Source: Trematomus loennbergii
Taxonomy: Eukaryota > Chordata > Actinopteri > Perciformes > Nototheniidae
Length of the DNA stretch: 64,000 bases
Direction: 5' to 3'
Assembly (NCBI GenBank): GCA_012861695.1
Contig: JAAOOA010000383.1
Span: 186,001 to 250,000, forward strand
The translations under genes and the position numbers were made by a program. The notes beneath the pieces are model-generated. The model did not search any database. It was given only the letters and a program-made list of their open reading frames with translations, and was not told the DNA's origin. This document shows, piece after piece, positions 1 to 12,114 of the stretch. Positions within the stretch are counted from its first letter, which is position 1. Each line of letters begins with the position of its first letter.

Positions 1-522
1 GCTTACACCTATATGCCGTGAGCTGATTATCGAGCCTTCATTGTAACAGTCGCGGGTACACTGTAGCACCCGGTACATTAATGGGAAACCCTAAATGTTT
101 GAGCACCCTCTATGAAACATCAAGCTACCCCACACCCCCAAAATAAATCTCTGGCGTCGCCACTGAGCCTGCAACCCCGTTTTGAAGAAGTCTGCAGTTC
201 AAAACAGGCTCATTGCAGCCACTAATGATAAGACACACTTTTATGCCAAATATCAGCATTTTCTTTCTTTTCATTTTTTTTGCACAGATTGCAAAGTGGC
301 AAAGTATTATAATTTATTGTTCTAGCAAAGGGATTGAACAATTTCTATTATGTATTTATTTTTTGACCACACAGACTTATGGAGCAAAGGAATGCTCACG
401 TTCATATTGATGTATTTTAATAAATGTTAACTTGGCCCATTACGTGACTATTTGTGTTGGGGGTGCCCGACTTTTTTCTTCTCCAAAGGGGGGGCCTGAC
501 AGAAAAGGTTTGAGAACCACTG
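1..522. mobile_element. Right-hand end of a hAT-like DNA element (left end not in window)
   Basis: The sequence ends at 522 with gtttgagaaccactg, whose reverse complement CAGTGGTTCTCAAAC is a typical hAT terminal inverted repeat. No matching left end or transposase is seen, so only one terminus is supported. I see no host gene here. The 115 bases after it (523-637) are unassigned. Confidence 0.4.
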
Positions 523-677
523 TGTTAATCAGTGGTCTGTCCTAGAAGCAGGATTTGCGGTTAGCGAGGTAACTTCAGGGTTAACTCTGAGTTTTCTGTC
601 CTACGACGCTGGTTCACTTCTTACCGGGTAGATCTCCATGGTAACTTATGCTGAACACCAAACCTGCTCCGGAGCAG

Positions 678-1602
678 TCACATCATCAATCACATCATAC
701 CACATCATCAATCACATCATACCACATCATCAATCACATCATACCACATCATCAATCACATCATACCACATCATCAATCACATCATACCACATCATCAAT
801 CACATCATACACATCATCAATCACATCATACCACATCATCAATCACATCATACCACATCATCAATCACATCATACCACATCATCAATCACATCATACCAC
901 ATCATCAATCACATCATACCACACCATCAATCACATCATACCACATCATCAATCACATCATACCACATCATCAATCACATCATACCACACCATCAATCAC
1001 ATCATACCACATCATCAATCACATCATACCACATCATCAATCACATCATACCACATCATCAATCACATCATACCACATCATCAATCACATCATACCACAT
1101 CAATCACATCATACCACACCATCAATCACATCATACCACACCATCAATCACATCATACCACTCATCAATCACATCATACCACACCATCAATCACATCATA
1201 CCACATCATCAATCACATCATACCACATCATCAATCACATCATACCACATCATCAATCACATCATACCACACTCAATCACATCATACCACATCATCAATC
1301 ACATCATACCACACCATCAATCACATCATACCACACATCAATCACATCATACCACACCATCAATCACATCATACCACACCATCAATCACATCATACCACA
1401 TCATCAATCACATCATACCACATCATCAATCACATCATACCACATCATCAATCACATCATACCACACCATCAATCACATCATACCACATCATCAATCACA
1501 TCATACCACACATCAATCACATCATACCACACCATCAATCACATCATACCACACCATCAATCACATCATACACATCATCAATCACATCATACACACATCA
1601 TA
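678..1602. repeat. Minisatellite, 22-bp unit, about 42 copies
   Basis: A 22-bp unit (TCACATCATACCACATCATC plus AA) repeats head to tail, with scattered variants such as CACC for CATC and short deletions. Because 22 is not a multiple of 3, all frames stay open and give long His/Ser/Ile-rich open frames. These are composition artefacts, not genes. It lies in an intron of the vps13d-like gene. Confidence 0.95.
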
Positions 1603-1689
1603 ATATATATTTCCTTATCTGTGTCAGCTTCTCGAACGTATACACATACATATACTCTATTCAGTAGTGTTATTTAAAATGTATATTTG

Positions 1690-1978
1690 TTGTGTTGATC
1701 TGCTGTGTTTTGTTGTGTTGAACGAGGTGTGTTTGTTGATCGGCTGTGTGTTGTGTTGATCGGCTGTGTGTTGTGTTGATCGGCTGTGTGTTGTGTTGAT
1801 CGGCTGTGTGTTGTGTTGATCGGCTGCGTGTTGTGTTGATCGGCTGCGTGTTGTGTTGATCGGCTGCGTGTTGTGTTGATCGGCTGCGTGTTGTGTTGAT
1901 CGGCTGCGTGTTGTGTTGATCGGCTGCGTGTTGTGTTGATCGGCTGCGTGTTGTGTTGATCAGCTGTGTGTTGTGTTG
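1690..1978. repeat. Minisatellite, 20-bp unit, abutting a splice acceptor
   Basis: The unit GTTGATCGGCTGTGTGTTGT repeats about 12 times from roughly 1735, with a degenerate start from 1690. TGTG and TGCG variants occur in blocks. The last copy runs straight into ttgcag, the 3' splice site of the exon at 1982, so the repeat supplies the whole acceptor-proximal intron. The - strand frames here are artefacts. Confidence 0.93.
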
Positions 1979-1981
1979 CAG

Positions 1982-2114
1982 GCTGGGGGTACAGCGGGTC
2001 GCAGGAAGCCGCGCTGCTGTAAGGGCCCCCAGGGTCTGCTCCCTCGACACTCGGCCACTCAGGCGGAGGGCAGGAGCAGCTGTTCCGCCTGACGGACAAC
2101 ATCCACTCTGAGTT
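1982..2114 (+). CDS. vps13d: vps13d-like exon with one-base deletion
   Basis: Acceptor ttgcag ends at 1981 and donor gtgagt starts at 2115. Phase 0 at entry gives AGGTAGRRKPRCCKGPQGLL and on to TQAEG. The downstream half, EQLFRLTDNIHSEF, is in the next frame. With entry phase 0 and exit phase 2 the exon should be 134 nt; it is 133. The missing base is at the GGG of 2068-2070. Confidence 0.72.
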
Positions 2115-3790
2115 GTGAGTCTCCTGTCACTGTGTGTGTCTTCCCTTGCTGCCTGCTGTTCATCACACTGACTGTTCACTGCCCCCCCCCCCCCAGCTTC
2201 ATCGCTGTGGAGCCCATCGACAGCTACTGCGTCCTCATCTCCTCTAAGGTGGTGTACTTCCTGCGGCCGGGGGAGTACGTGGACCGGGAGGCCATCTTCC
2301 TGGAGGTGAAGTATGACGACCTGTACCACTGCCTGGTCTCTAAGGATCATGGGAAGGTGTATGTGCAGCTCACCAAGAAGGCAGAGAGCACCAGCAGCGG
2401 GGTGGCCATCCCAGGCCCCTCCCACCAGAAACCTATGGTGAGCTAAAGTCTAGGGGTTCACATACCTTTTCAAACATGCACTGTCAATGTTTGAATGATG
2501 TTTTCAATCTGGATAAGAACTTAAAAATACTTTGTGTGCTATCAGTTCAAACAGATTGTGTTTGTTGAGTGAAGATCAGACTATAATTTAAGACTTTTAT
2601 ACATAAATTCCGGTTTTCCAAAGGGTTCACTTGATCCCAAAGACACTGAACAGTTGAGCCCAGTCAAACCTCCAGACTACAGTAACATAAGATAAGATAC
2701 TTTATTGATCCCCAGTTGGGAACGTTTTTTTGTTGCAGCAGTATGTAAAACAAAAGTATTGCACATCAATAGAAATAAAAAAAGTGTACTTGTACACAGC
2801 GTCAGTGTGCAAGTGCACTCCCTGGTACTTGTAGTCCTCCATAGCAGCCACATCCTCTCCCAGAATGCACAGGGGCTGAGGAGATGTCCTCTTCCTCCTG
2901 AAATCAATGACCATCTCTCTGGTCTTGGCCACATTCAGAAGCAGATGATTTCTTCCAGTCCACTCCACAGAATCACCCACCAGCGCTCTGTACTCCTCCT
3001 CCCGTCCATCCCTTATACACCCTACCACTGCAGAGTCATCAGAAAACTTCTGCAGTGGCATGACTCTGAGTTGTATAGAAAGTCAGAGGTGTATAAGGTG
3101 AACAGGAAAGGAGACAGCACAGTCCCTGTGGGGCTCCTGTACTACCAACCACCACATCAGACAGCACACTGCCCAGCCGGACGTACTGAGGTCTGTCCGT
3201 GAGGTAGTTGGTAATCCAGGAGATGGTGCGAGTGAGCACGCTGCAGCAGGTAGATAACAGCATCGTCCCCCCCAGGTGAGGCTGGTAGGAAAACTGTAGA
3301 GGGTCTAGGAATGATCTCACCTGCGGTCTGAGATGGGCCAAGACCAGTCTCTCCAGCACCTTCATCACATGAGATGTGCGTGCTACTGGGCGATAGTCAT
3401 TGAGCCCAGAAGGAGTCATCTTTTTAGGGACAGGAACCACGCAGGACGTCTTCCACAGCCCCCGTTGACTCCTTCAGCATTTTTGGCTTTAGACTGCATC
3501 TCTGAACCTTCTCTTTACATGAAGACCATTCTATGTGAGCTCCTGATAAGTGATGATGCTACCAGTTGTATGTTTTCACTTCCATTCACTTTACACCCTA
3601 AACACCTTTTTCTATTCTCACTGCGTTAATAGTAATCCTGTAACGATCCTCTCCACAGGTCCATGTGAAGAGTGAGAGTCTGGCCATCAAAATCTCTCAG
3701 GAAATCAACTATGCCAAGAGTCTGTACTACGAGCAGCAGCTGATGCTTCCTGCCAGCGAGAACGAGGACTGCTTACTGCTCGAGTCCTGA
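1982..3790 (+). CDS. vps13d: VPS13D-like intermembrane lipid transfer protein, last three coding exons (partial)
   Basis: Three exons are spliced 1982-2114, 2197-2437 and 3659-3790 with GT-AG introns (82 bp and 1221 bp); stop TGA is at 3788-3790. The encoded C-terminus includes EQLFRLTDNIHSEF, YDDLYHCLVSKDHGKVYVQ, GPSHQKP and QEINYAKSLYYEQQL, which I recognise from memory as the extreme C-terminus of VPS13D. It does not resemble the VPS13A tail. VPS13 proteins are rod-like bridges that move lipids between membranes; VPS13D acts at ER, mitochondria and peroxisomes, and this tail belongs to the C-terminal membrane-targeting region. Exon 1982-2114 reads RRKPRCC...TQAEG and then shifts frame at 2068-2070; one extra G restores phase with both neighbours. 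Upstream exons lie outside the window or were not recognised. Linkage to igsf21 (both on 1p36 in human) supports vps13d. Confidence 0.82.
2197..2437 (+). CDS. vps13d: vps13d-like penultimate coding exon
   Basis: The acceptor follows a C-rich tract ending ag at 2196; donor GTGAGC begins at 2438. The first base completes a TTC codon begun in the preceding exon. The frame is open throughout and encodes FIAVEPIDSYCVLISSKVVY, then REAIFLEVKYDDLYHCLVSK. No lesion is seen. Confidence 0.88.
2687..3475 (-). mobile_element. 5'-truncated non-LTR retrotransposon (Rex1/CR1-like) in a vps13d intron
   Basis: On the - strand, broken frames encode reverse-transcriptase blocks: VPVPKK...SGLNDYRPVA, VMKVLERLVLAHLRPQV, NYLTDRPQYVRLG, GAPQG, LQKFSDDSAVVGC and LNHLLLNVAKTREMVIDFRR. 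The 3' end is a short ATAAG-type repeat next to TACTTTATTGATCCC (read on +), typical of fish Rex1/CR1-group elements. Deletions and frameshifts show it is dead. Clade is inferred by eye. Confidence 0.8.
3659..3790 (+). CDS. vps13d: vps13d-like terminal coding exon
   Basis: Acceptor ctccacag ends at 3658. Forty-three codons start VHVKSESLAIKISQEINYAK and end in an acidic NEDCLLLES tail before TGA. The preceding exon ends in phase 0 and this one starts in phase 0. Confidence 0.88.
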   Translation, partial: VHVKSESLAIKISQEINYAKSLYYEQQLMLPASENEDCLLLES

Positions 3791-4521
3791 TCACATCACT
3801 GTTTTACAAGCATTAGTAACTTTTCTTAAATCCTGAGACTGTCAGGGCTTTTATTGATTTTGTAGGCCTCAGTGTTTTAAAGAGTTGACAAACTGCAGTA
3901 AAGGGAACAGTCAGACACATGTCACCTGAACCAGTCACATGACCTGATGTCTGGCACATTAAATCACAACATATGCAAGCCGCTGTACATTTGATGAAGA
4001 AACACTGGCTCCATGTTTATATGTTCTACATGTTTGTGTATAGACAGAAATGTAAATATAGCTACAAACCAATACTATAAACCAGTGTACATACTGTACT
4101 AATTATGAAGTGTGGAGAATCAGATCAAGCTGATGATGTAAAATATACAAACAAACTGCCTTTCCCTCTCTATTTTGTGTATAAGTGACCATTAGTTGGG
4201 GGAGAGGGGGTAATAGCACTGACACAGGGAGTGAGGGGACCTGCAGCCCCCCCCCCCCACCTCACACACTGAAGCTGCCTGTCTCCGTCTCTGCCTTTTA
4301 CAATCACACACCTCCAGGTCGGACATGTGTTTTATTTCAAACCTTTTTTAACAAGATGCTTCCGTCTGCAGAGTTCTGCTCCAGAGCACGGAGCGCCCCC
4401 TCCTGAGTGTTGGTCTTTGGGTTTAGTGGGTTGTCAGAGATATTCCTAAAATGTGTGTTCGAGAAGAGGAGTGCATAAGTGCTCTTTACAATAACGTTCA
4501 TGTGGACACACTTCAAATAAA
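3791..4521 (+). other. Probable vps13d 3' UTR
   Basis: Non-coding sequence follows the stop codon. The first good hexamer, AATAAA, is at 4516-4521, followed within 25 bp by GT-rich sequence (cactgtgtgg). A C-run at about 4249-4259 is the only simple repeat. The transcript end is inferred. Confidence 0.5.
4516..4521 (+). terminator. Candidate poly(A) signal of vps13d
   Basis: Canonical AATAAA about 725 nt after the stop codon, with a GT-rich element downstream. Confidence 0.45.
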
Positions 4522-4539
4522 GCCCCAAGACAGCAGCAC

Positions 4540-5731
4540 TGTGTGGCCCTCTCATTTCCAGACTGCAGTGTGTGCACGTGTTCAGGGTTTCTCTATTCCA
4601 TCACCAACGAGGGTGACGCTCATCAGGATTTATACTATAATGAAACATGAACTTCAAATCACCCTAAGATTGAGGTTATAATTCAACATTAACATTTTTG
4701 CTTATCTGACATGAAGTCAGCCTACACCCACCAAAGTGTTACATCATTGTTACGCTGCCTCCTACCACCTGACTAAACACCCCTGTCTAATCACACATAA
4801 GAGCATCTTCATTCAAACATCAGTGTTCAGCACAGGACATGAAGGCCTAACGAGACCTTTCACTTCTCCACAAATATTTATCTTTCCCATATTTGAATGA
4901 AGGGAATGTTCAGAATTGACACATTTTCCTTTTTAATATCTCAAACCTGCTATTTTTTTTCTTCATACATAACTTGACATCTACACATAAGATGTGTGCA
5001 GCTTCATACAAAGCGGTGGCTATACTGGCCGTGTTAACTGGGTGGGCAGTACAAGTCTCATGTAGTGCTACATTTTGATAGCACACATAAATGTTACAAA
5101 ACGTAACGCTCAGCAGGGTCTTTCACCTCTCTCTTTTCATCCATTTTAGAGTAGGGGAAATAACACGTTTGTACAGCATGCAAGAAACTACATGGTTTTT
5201 GTCCCAAACTGCATGTGATTACCATAAAGCGAGCATGTCTTTAGAGCAGAGGCTGCTGGGTATCCCTAGAACCTATTACAGTACAGTCAGAAATCTTGAG
5301 GTCAGAGGTCAAGGGCCCCCTGTGGTTATAGCCATGTCAGCTCATCCCTCGCCAACAATGTGCTTAGGTTATTTCCTACAAGCTAGCACCACATGATTGG
5401 TACCAATGTATTCCTCAGGTTCTTCTAGTTCCTTATAATACCAGTACTTTGCTTTAGCTTTAAAACGTTGCGATGTGTGTGGTTAAATGGTGTGAGTTCA
5501 TGTCTAGTGTAAAACTATTTTGATATTTTGAAATGTGTTAAAACAGACACAGTTGGTCACAGGGCTGCCGGACAAATAATCTGCAGGTGAGCCAGGCCTG
5601 AGTCCAAAAGCTGATGTTTAGAACATTATTAGTTAAGACAGATACTTCACTGACAGCACAATGGAGGTTTTTGTTTTCCACGGGATATATTACATAACAG
5701 TCTCTTCACATGGTTTTAGAGGACTAGCATC
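4540..5731. other. Intergenic DNA, no gene seen
   Basis: AT-rich sequence with only short, featureless open frames. I see no exon with splice sites, RNA gene or clear transposon terminus. Confidence 0.5.
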
Positions 5732-6041
5732 CTCTAAGTCAGCGTTTTCAAAGTGTGAGGCGCGCCTCCATGGGGGGCGCCAGAGAGCTTCAGGGGAGGC
5801 GCAGCGTGAGAAAAAAATAACGAGAAAAAGATAAGTAAAGTTTCACTTGCACACTTTTGGCTGTCTGTGGAGACCGAGTTCCCCCCTCGCCAAAAAGGCT
5901 GTAAAAGTGCTCATTCCCTTGACCTCCACCTAACTGTGTGAGTGCGGGTTTTCCGCATTAACTTTGATCAAAAGCAAGTGCCGGTCAAGGCTGCAGCCAG
6001 AGGATGATCTGCGTTTATTCCTGTCTACATTGCATCCCGGC

Positions 6042-9000
6042 CAGAGTCCTGCACGGGTCTGATTTTCAAGACCCGCTCCCGCGACGTGCAATACCGAACC
6101 TGCCCCGCCACCCGCACATATTGCCAATTAGTTCCGCAAACCGACCCGACCCGTCGGCACAAGATCCGCAAACCGACCCGAACCCGCATATCCTATGAGC
6201 AGTGAAAACATGCAATTATTAACACACGCAGTTGCATATTTGGCTCAAAAAGCGTGGGATGTTGGTTATTTTCTCCATCTACAGATGAAGCGTCTTATTT
6301 TGGACAGTTTAAAATGCGAGGGTCGTGATCGGTTCGTGCACGTTCCGTGATGGCCGGCCGGCCCCCAGTCTGACTTGATACCGCCCCCGTGATAAATACA
6401 TTTAATTATTGTGAAGCCAGCTGCAATGGATCATTGATCCACCAGGGGGTGCAGTGGGGTTCCACACTGGAGTCATGTGAAATCAACTTCTTTGTTGTTA
6501 AGATCCATATGTCACGGATAGGATCATAGTCTGTGCTAAATAAGACATGTAATCATTTAAATAATGTTGTTTAGTCGGAAAAAACGAACGAGCCGGCTCT
6601 CCCGATTTTTAATCCTAATTTAATCATCATCATTGATGTTTATGTTCGCCGAATTGACATGAAATCACTGACAAATATGAATATTCTGTATTCAACTTCA
6701 TTGAAACGATCAGGATGGGTGTTATTTTTCCCCACAATGACCAAGTCGCTGCAAATGATCCCATGTATTACATGTACATGGCCACATTCTCAACAAAGTT
6801 ACGTAACGAAACATTCTGTATTCCTTGCTTACTTTTTATTTAATGCTTTATAACAGCTGGAATAGTTCGTTTAGAACAGGCACCTCACTCGCAATCTGCT
6901 CCTCCGCAACGCCTACCACCTACCTCCGGCTGAAATTATGAATGTACAGTAAGGCATAGTAATCATAGATAACACGGCAGGGTCCGTTACAGTTTGTTTT
7001 CATCTGATTTCAAATATTTCAAATGTCTGAAGTTAATAAATACATTCTCAGTGTTCAAGTCAATAATAGTCATATAAGAAAAGTACTGATCTAATAACAG
7101 AGATTTTATAAGGACTTTTCAATGTTCGACATCGCTCATGTGAAATACAGTAAACTGGATGTTGTGGTGCCGAGAGGCGGGGTATCAAAAGTACAAGCTA
7201 AACTTTTATTTAGCATCTGAACACACTTGTAAACAACGTGATGCCCGGGAAGCGAAGACCCGGCGGAAACAGCTGGTCTGGTTCACTAAAATGTCCGTGT
7301 ACAGTATATCTGGTACTAATGTATAGCGGATCTTTGTTAAGATCCATATGTCACGGATAGGATCATAGTCTGTGCTAAATAAGACATGTAATCATTTACA
7401 AAACATCACCATGTTGTTATGCGCATGTGCGAGATGTTATGCATGTGCGCATGTGCGAGATGGTCCGCCATGTTGCACAACTCAATTAAAAAAAGTGTGT
7501 TGGTGTATGATCACATTTGTATATGAAAATGTCAGAAGTTAATAAATACATTCTCAATGTTTAAGTCAATCACTGAAGATGCTTACGATATCATAAAATC
7601 TAAGTGTTAATGATTGTCAGTAGAGATGGGATGGCAGAAGGTGCTATATATATATATATAATTCCAAAGCTGGTAAAGACCTTTCAAATTTAGCAATAAT
7701 AGTCATATAAGAAAAGTACTGATTTGTTCTTGAATCAACTTTTTTATGGAAAATGTTTTATGTAATTTTATTTCATTTTAAATAAAATGAAAGACATTCA
7801 CAGTTAATGTAATTAGATATACATTATTAATGCCATACATTTTTAAATGTAATTAGATATACATTATTAATGCCATACATTTTTGCATAAATATTTATTC
7901 AGTATGATAGCTGTCTAACAGAAGTTAAATCCATTTCTCACTTATTCTGACAATGTACTTAACCCCAAATAAAAGAACCCAATAAAAATAGTTGTTAAAT
8001 AATAGTGAAGTCACGTTGTAATAACAATAACTCATCTCTCTCGGTTTTTTTTGTTTTCTTTGTGTGCTTTGCCAAAAGCCACTGTGTCAAGTGTCCTAGT
8101 TGGGTTGCCGTAACGAACAGCAGCCGGCTCTCGATTTTTAATAGTCTGTAGTTTGTCCGTAAACTGAATGAAATGTAATACCGGTTAGTTTTTGTGTTCA
8201 TACTGACAGAAGAAGAAATAAATTAAGTATGAATGAGAATAAGACTTATGTAATGTATTGACATTTGATCAGTAGCCTATAAATGTATTACTAACTTTAT
8301 CCACTGTGGTACCGAAGCTTGGATCACCGCCAAAGACATGGCCGAGGGCAGCTGGCAGCTTTCAATATTTTTCATGTGCGATTCTAACGCTTTCAGAAAG
8401 TGAAACATACAGCATCATTTGAGAAAAATAAATCAAAATAAGCGTTATAAATGAACCCTGACTACTTGTGTTTAGGACTCACTGTATTTTGCTACTCTCT
8501 AGGTCTGTGGGCCAAATCCAGATATGGGGGGGGGGTTCTGTTAGAAGGTGCGACGGGGGAGAGAGTTAGACGCTCGTGAATTGTCAACGGGGGGGGCCTC
8601 TCTGCACGGAGGAGCCGCGGAGAAGTGAATCACAGTGATCTCATAAACATATGACCAATGTGCGAGGGTGATGACATCAGAGCATCGTCCTATGGGCTTA
8701 GCCCCGGACAGGTACAACAGGTATTCACTCAGAGGGGGGTAGTTACCATTTACATGTCAAAAAGCAACAAACAGTGGGCGGGTGGGGGAAGTATACTGAG
8801 AAGTATATAATGAGAACTGCTACCAATGGTGGCCTATTTAGTTTATTAAGAAATACATATTTGTAGCTTTTTTTTTATCTGCAGTAGGAAATGCAGAGAG
8901 TAGCGACAGGGCTGGTCCAACCTGATCTGTAAAGTGATCTAACTAAGTGCTATTCATTTTCTTGACGGGGAAGTGCAGTGTAAATGGGGGGCTTATATGC

Positions 9001-10343
9001 ATTTGAAAAGCAATATAAATCACACAGTTCGTATACAATAGGCATTAAAAGCACCGTCGATAACCATTGCCCTTCTCCAAAAGAGAAAATGCAGATATTA
9101 CACTCTGAAAAGAAAGGGTAGACATATCTGTACTCTTAGTGCCAAGTAGCTAAATAAATTCTCCAAATCAAACCAAATCAAACCAAGATATCTTGGGTAT
9201 TCACTCAGAGGGGGGTCGGTGAACCGGGCAGAGTTTTTCGCCGGTCAACGTGTGTGAAAGTTTAAAGTTTATCATCTAAATTTGCCGAAACAAGTTTAAT
9301 ATTCTGAAAGCCAAGACTTTGTTTATTTGAAATCAGATGAAAACAAACTGTAACGGACCCATCTTATTCATATTCCGAGTCATAAAGACTTTATTTAAAA
9401 TAAACATTTATAACTAGTTTAGGTTGTTTGAGAGGTAATTGAAATAGCTAAGGGTGATGATCTGACTTGAAGTGTGTGTTTTTTGCTCCTCCCCATTCTT
9501 TAATTAGATGTTTGATAAGTGCATGCAGATCACATATAGTAAAACACGTACACAGATACATTATTTTGTATTTTTATTAAATTTGACAATCTCAATTTCA
9601 CTTTCCACTATGTCCACCGTTGTTTTTCACAACCAATGGCAGAACTTTATTGAGGCCTGTAATTAGTCAACTACAGGTCTCTTGAAGTCTTTTTCTTCCA
9701 AAAAGCTTGTGACAAGATGTTATTGCTCTTGGGGCATTAAAAACAAGATTTTAACTTTAGTTTTTTATATAATATCTGCATTGTCTCTTGTGAAAAACTA
9801 AGTCTTACTTTGGCCATAGTTATTTAATATATAGCGCCATCTCCTGGTTAAACCCTGAAATTGGAGAATAGTGGGAGGGCCTAACATTCCTGAATACTGG
9901 TCTTTGGCAGGTCTTAGGCAGGTAACTGGCTGGCAGTAGGCAGGAAGCTGTATGCTGGGGTCCAAAATAAGAGGCTCCATCTGTACAGTAGGAGGACACC
10001 AAAAGCCTCCCAGATGCTGGATTTCGCTCTTGAGGAAGTGTTATTTACAATGCTGTATTCTCCGCTAGAGAGCTTCACCTCAGCCATTTCGAATGTGGCG
10101 CGCTCAGCAGCAGATTGATGCGGTGCAGAGGTTATGATTATGCGCGGTCCCGCGGGGGAGAGGTCTGAGGAATCTTTAAACATTCAATTAAATTATTATT
10201 TAAATATATTTATTATGCAACACCCGCGACCCGACCCGCATCATCTTTGTTTTACCCAGAACCGAACCCGGAAAAAAATGTTTGAAAAAATACCATCCGC
10301 GAATCACTTTTTTTGCGGGAACCCGACCCGATGCAGGACTCTG
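6042..10343. mobile_element. Non-autonomous hAT element nested in a larger hAT
   Basis: Left end CAGAGTCCTGCACGGGTC and right end (reverse complement) CAGAGTCCTGCATCGGGTC match. Flanking 8-mers ATCCCGGC (6034-6041) and ATCCCCGC (10344-10351) match at 7 of 8. The subterminal regions are rich in GACCCG. About 4.3 kb of non-coding interior holds a 60-bp direct repeat (6498-6558 and 7338-7398), a 36-bp tandem duplication (about 7807-7884), and pieces of other dispersed repeats also seen at 17.1 kb and 58.2 kb. No transposase frame is visible. Confidence 0.78.
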
Positions 10344-10395
10344 ATCCCCGCATCATCCGCCTGTGCGCATCAAAGACGCAGACTCATCGTTCCCA

Positions 10396-12114
10396 CTATA
10401 GAGTGGCGAAGTCACGCCCATCTACTTCCGCCCCATGGACCTTATTTTGGAAAAATTATGCATTGAAGTCAATGGGGAGAGAAAACGTATCTTTCGATCC
10501 CGTTTGAATTGTGCCATGAATTACACATATGATGTTTGTCAATCTTAAAAATCATTTCCATGTCAAAAAAGTCACAGTTTGTCGTAAAACTGTTGAAATA
10601 TAAGACTATGAAAAATACGTAACTAGAAAGACTACAAATCCCAGAGTCGCGTAAGTGATGTCACAATTGTTTTCCTCCACCATTCAGCTAAGATCAGCGC
10701 CATATAGATAGAATCTATCTATATGGCGCTGGCTAAGATAAGATAACTTTAACAAGATGCCTGTGTGCTTAGTACCAGGTTGTTATTATACCAGCAATGG
10801 GTCTTGCTCGTTCTTTTGCTTCCCGTCTGATGAAAGGACCAGGATGGCTTGATCAGTTAGCTACCTAGCTAGTAGCTAGCACGTTAGTTAGCATTACAGC
10901 CTTGTCATTTTATTAGCCTTAACATGAAGTAACATTAAGTAACCCAAATGTTAAACAGTAAGAGTAGTAGTCATATTTCGTGAACCCGTTTGAAGAGTAC
11001 TGTCACCGGTGTGATCATTCTATAATACACCATTTAAGCCGGGGGAGAAATGCTAACGCTAACGCTAGCATCGACGATCTTCTCTACTTCATGCTATCTG
11101 CACAAATGGTTGACATTAAACATTAAAACGACCAGGCAGTTCAGAGAGAATCAAAGGAAGGCAGGCAGGCAGCTTTGCATGACATTCTTCTGGACGTGTT
11201 TCATTGTGGTGATAGTGAGGGTAGTCAATCGTTTTGTTGACAAGACAGTAGTGACGGCCATCTTGGTGACGTGTGTTGTTGACCAGAGATGTAGTTCATT
11301 GAGCGTTTCACACAAACAAATGTGTTACTTCACAGTTTTACGAAAACTTGACTTGCAAAATTATCTTTTAAATTGACAAACATCATATGTGTAATTCGTG
11401 GCACAATTCAAACGGGATCGAAAGATAATCTTTCTCTCTCCATTGACTTCAATACATAAGTCCCCTCCTCTTCCGGTTGAGCTCCATGGGACCTTATTTC
11501 GGAAAAGTTATGCATTGAAGTCAATGGAGAGAGAAAGATTATCTTTCGATCCCGTTTGAATTGAGCCACGAATTACACATATGATGTTTGTCAATTTAAA
11601 AGATAATTTTACAAGTCAAAAAAATTAAAACGTGTCGTAAAACTGTGAAGTAACACTTTTTTGTGTGAAACCGCTCAATGAACTACATCTCCCGTCTCAC
11701 ACCAAGACGGCCGCCACGTTGGCACATTTCACCTCTTTCTTTCAGAATGAGGCGAAAAGTATTAAAAGAGGTGAAAATCACTACAAGTCTGGGCATGTGA
11801 GAGCTGTACATACACACAAGGGGAGTTAGTCGGTTCCGTAAGAGCCAGCATGCGGGACCGGGATTCTGGGATTTGTAGTCTTTCTAGTTGCGTATTTTTC
11901 ATAGTCTTTTATTTCAACAGTTTTACGACAAACTGTGATTTTTTGACATGGAAATGATTATTTAAATTGACAAACATTATATGTGTAATTCATGGCACAA
12001 TTCAAACGGGATCGAAAGATAATCTTTCTCTCTCCATTGACTTCAATGCAAACGTTTTCCGAAATAAGGTCCCATGAGTCCCACCGGAAGGGGAGGGACT
12101 TCGCCTCTCTATAG
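10396..12114. mobile_element. Compound foldback element (four alternating copies of one unit)
   Basis: A unit of about 190-270 bp containing GATCGAAAGATAATCTTTCT-like sequence and a CAGTTTTACGACAAACTGTG-like block occurs four times in alternating orientation: about 10396-10660 (+), 11280-11475 (-), 11480-11720 (+) and 11850-12114 (-). The outer tips CACTATAGAGTGGCGAAGTC and the inverted CCTATAGAGAGGCGAAGTCC match. It looks like two foldback MITEs side by side. No coding capacity; family unassigned. Confidence 0.68.

Noticed and set aside
638..1667. Long His/Ser/Ile-rich open frames
   Set aside because: They are three-frame readings of a 22-bp tandem repeat without stop codons; no splice sites, start context or homology.
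678..1978. CRISPR-like array appearance of the 22-bp and 20-bp repeats
   Set aside because: Units are directly adjacent with no unique spacers, in an intron of a vertebrate gene.
1670..2425. 251-codon open frame on the - strand
   Set aside because: It is the antisense shadow of the vps13d exons plus the 20-bp minisatellite.
1982..3790. Assignment to VPS13A or VPS13C
   Set aside because: The VPS13A C-terminus as I recall it ends quite differently, and neighbourhood with igsf21 favours VPS13D. Some paralogue uncertainty remains.
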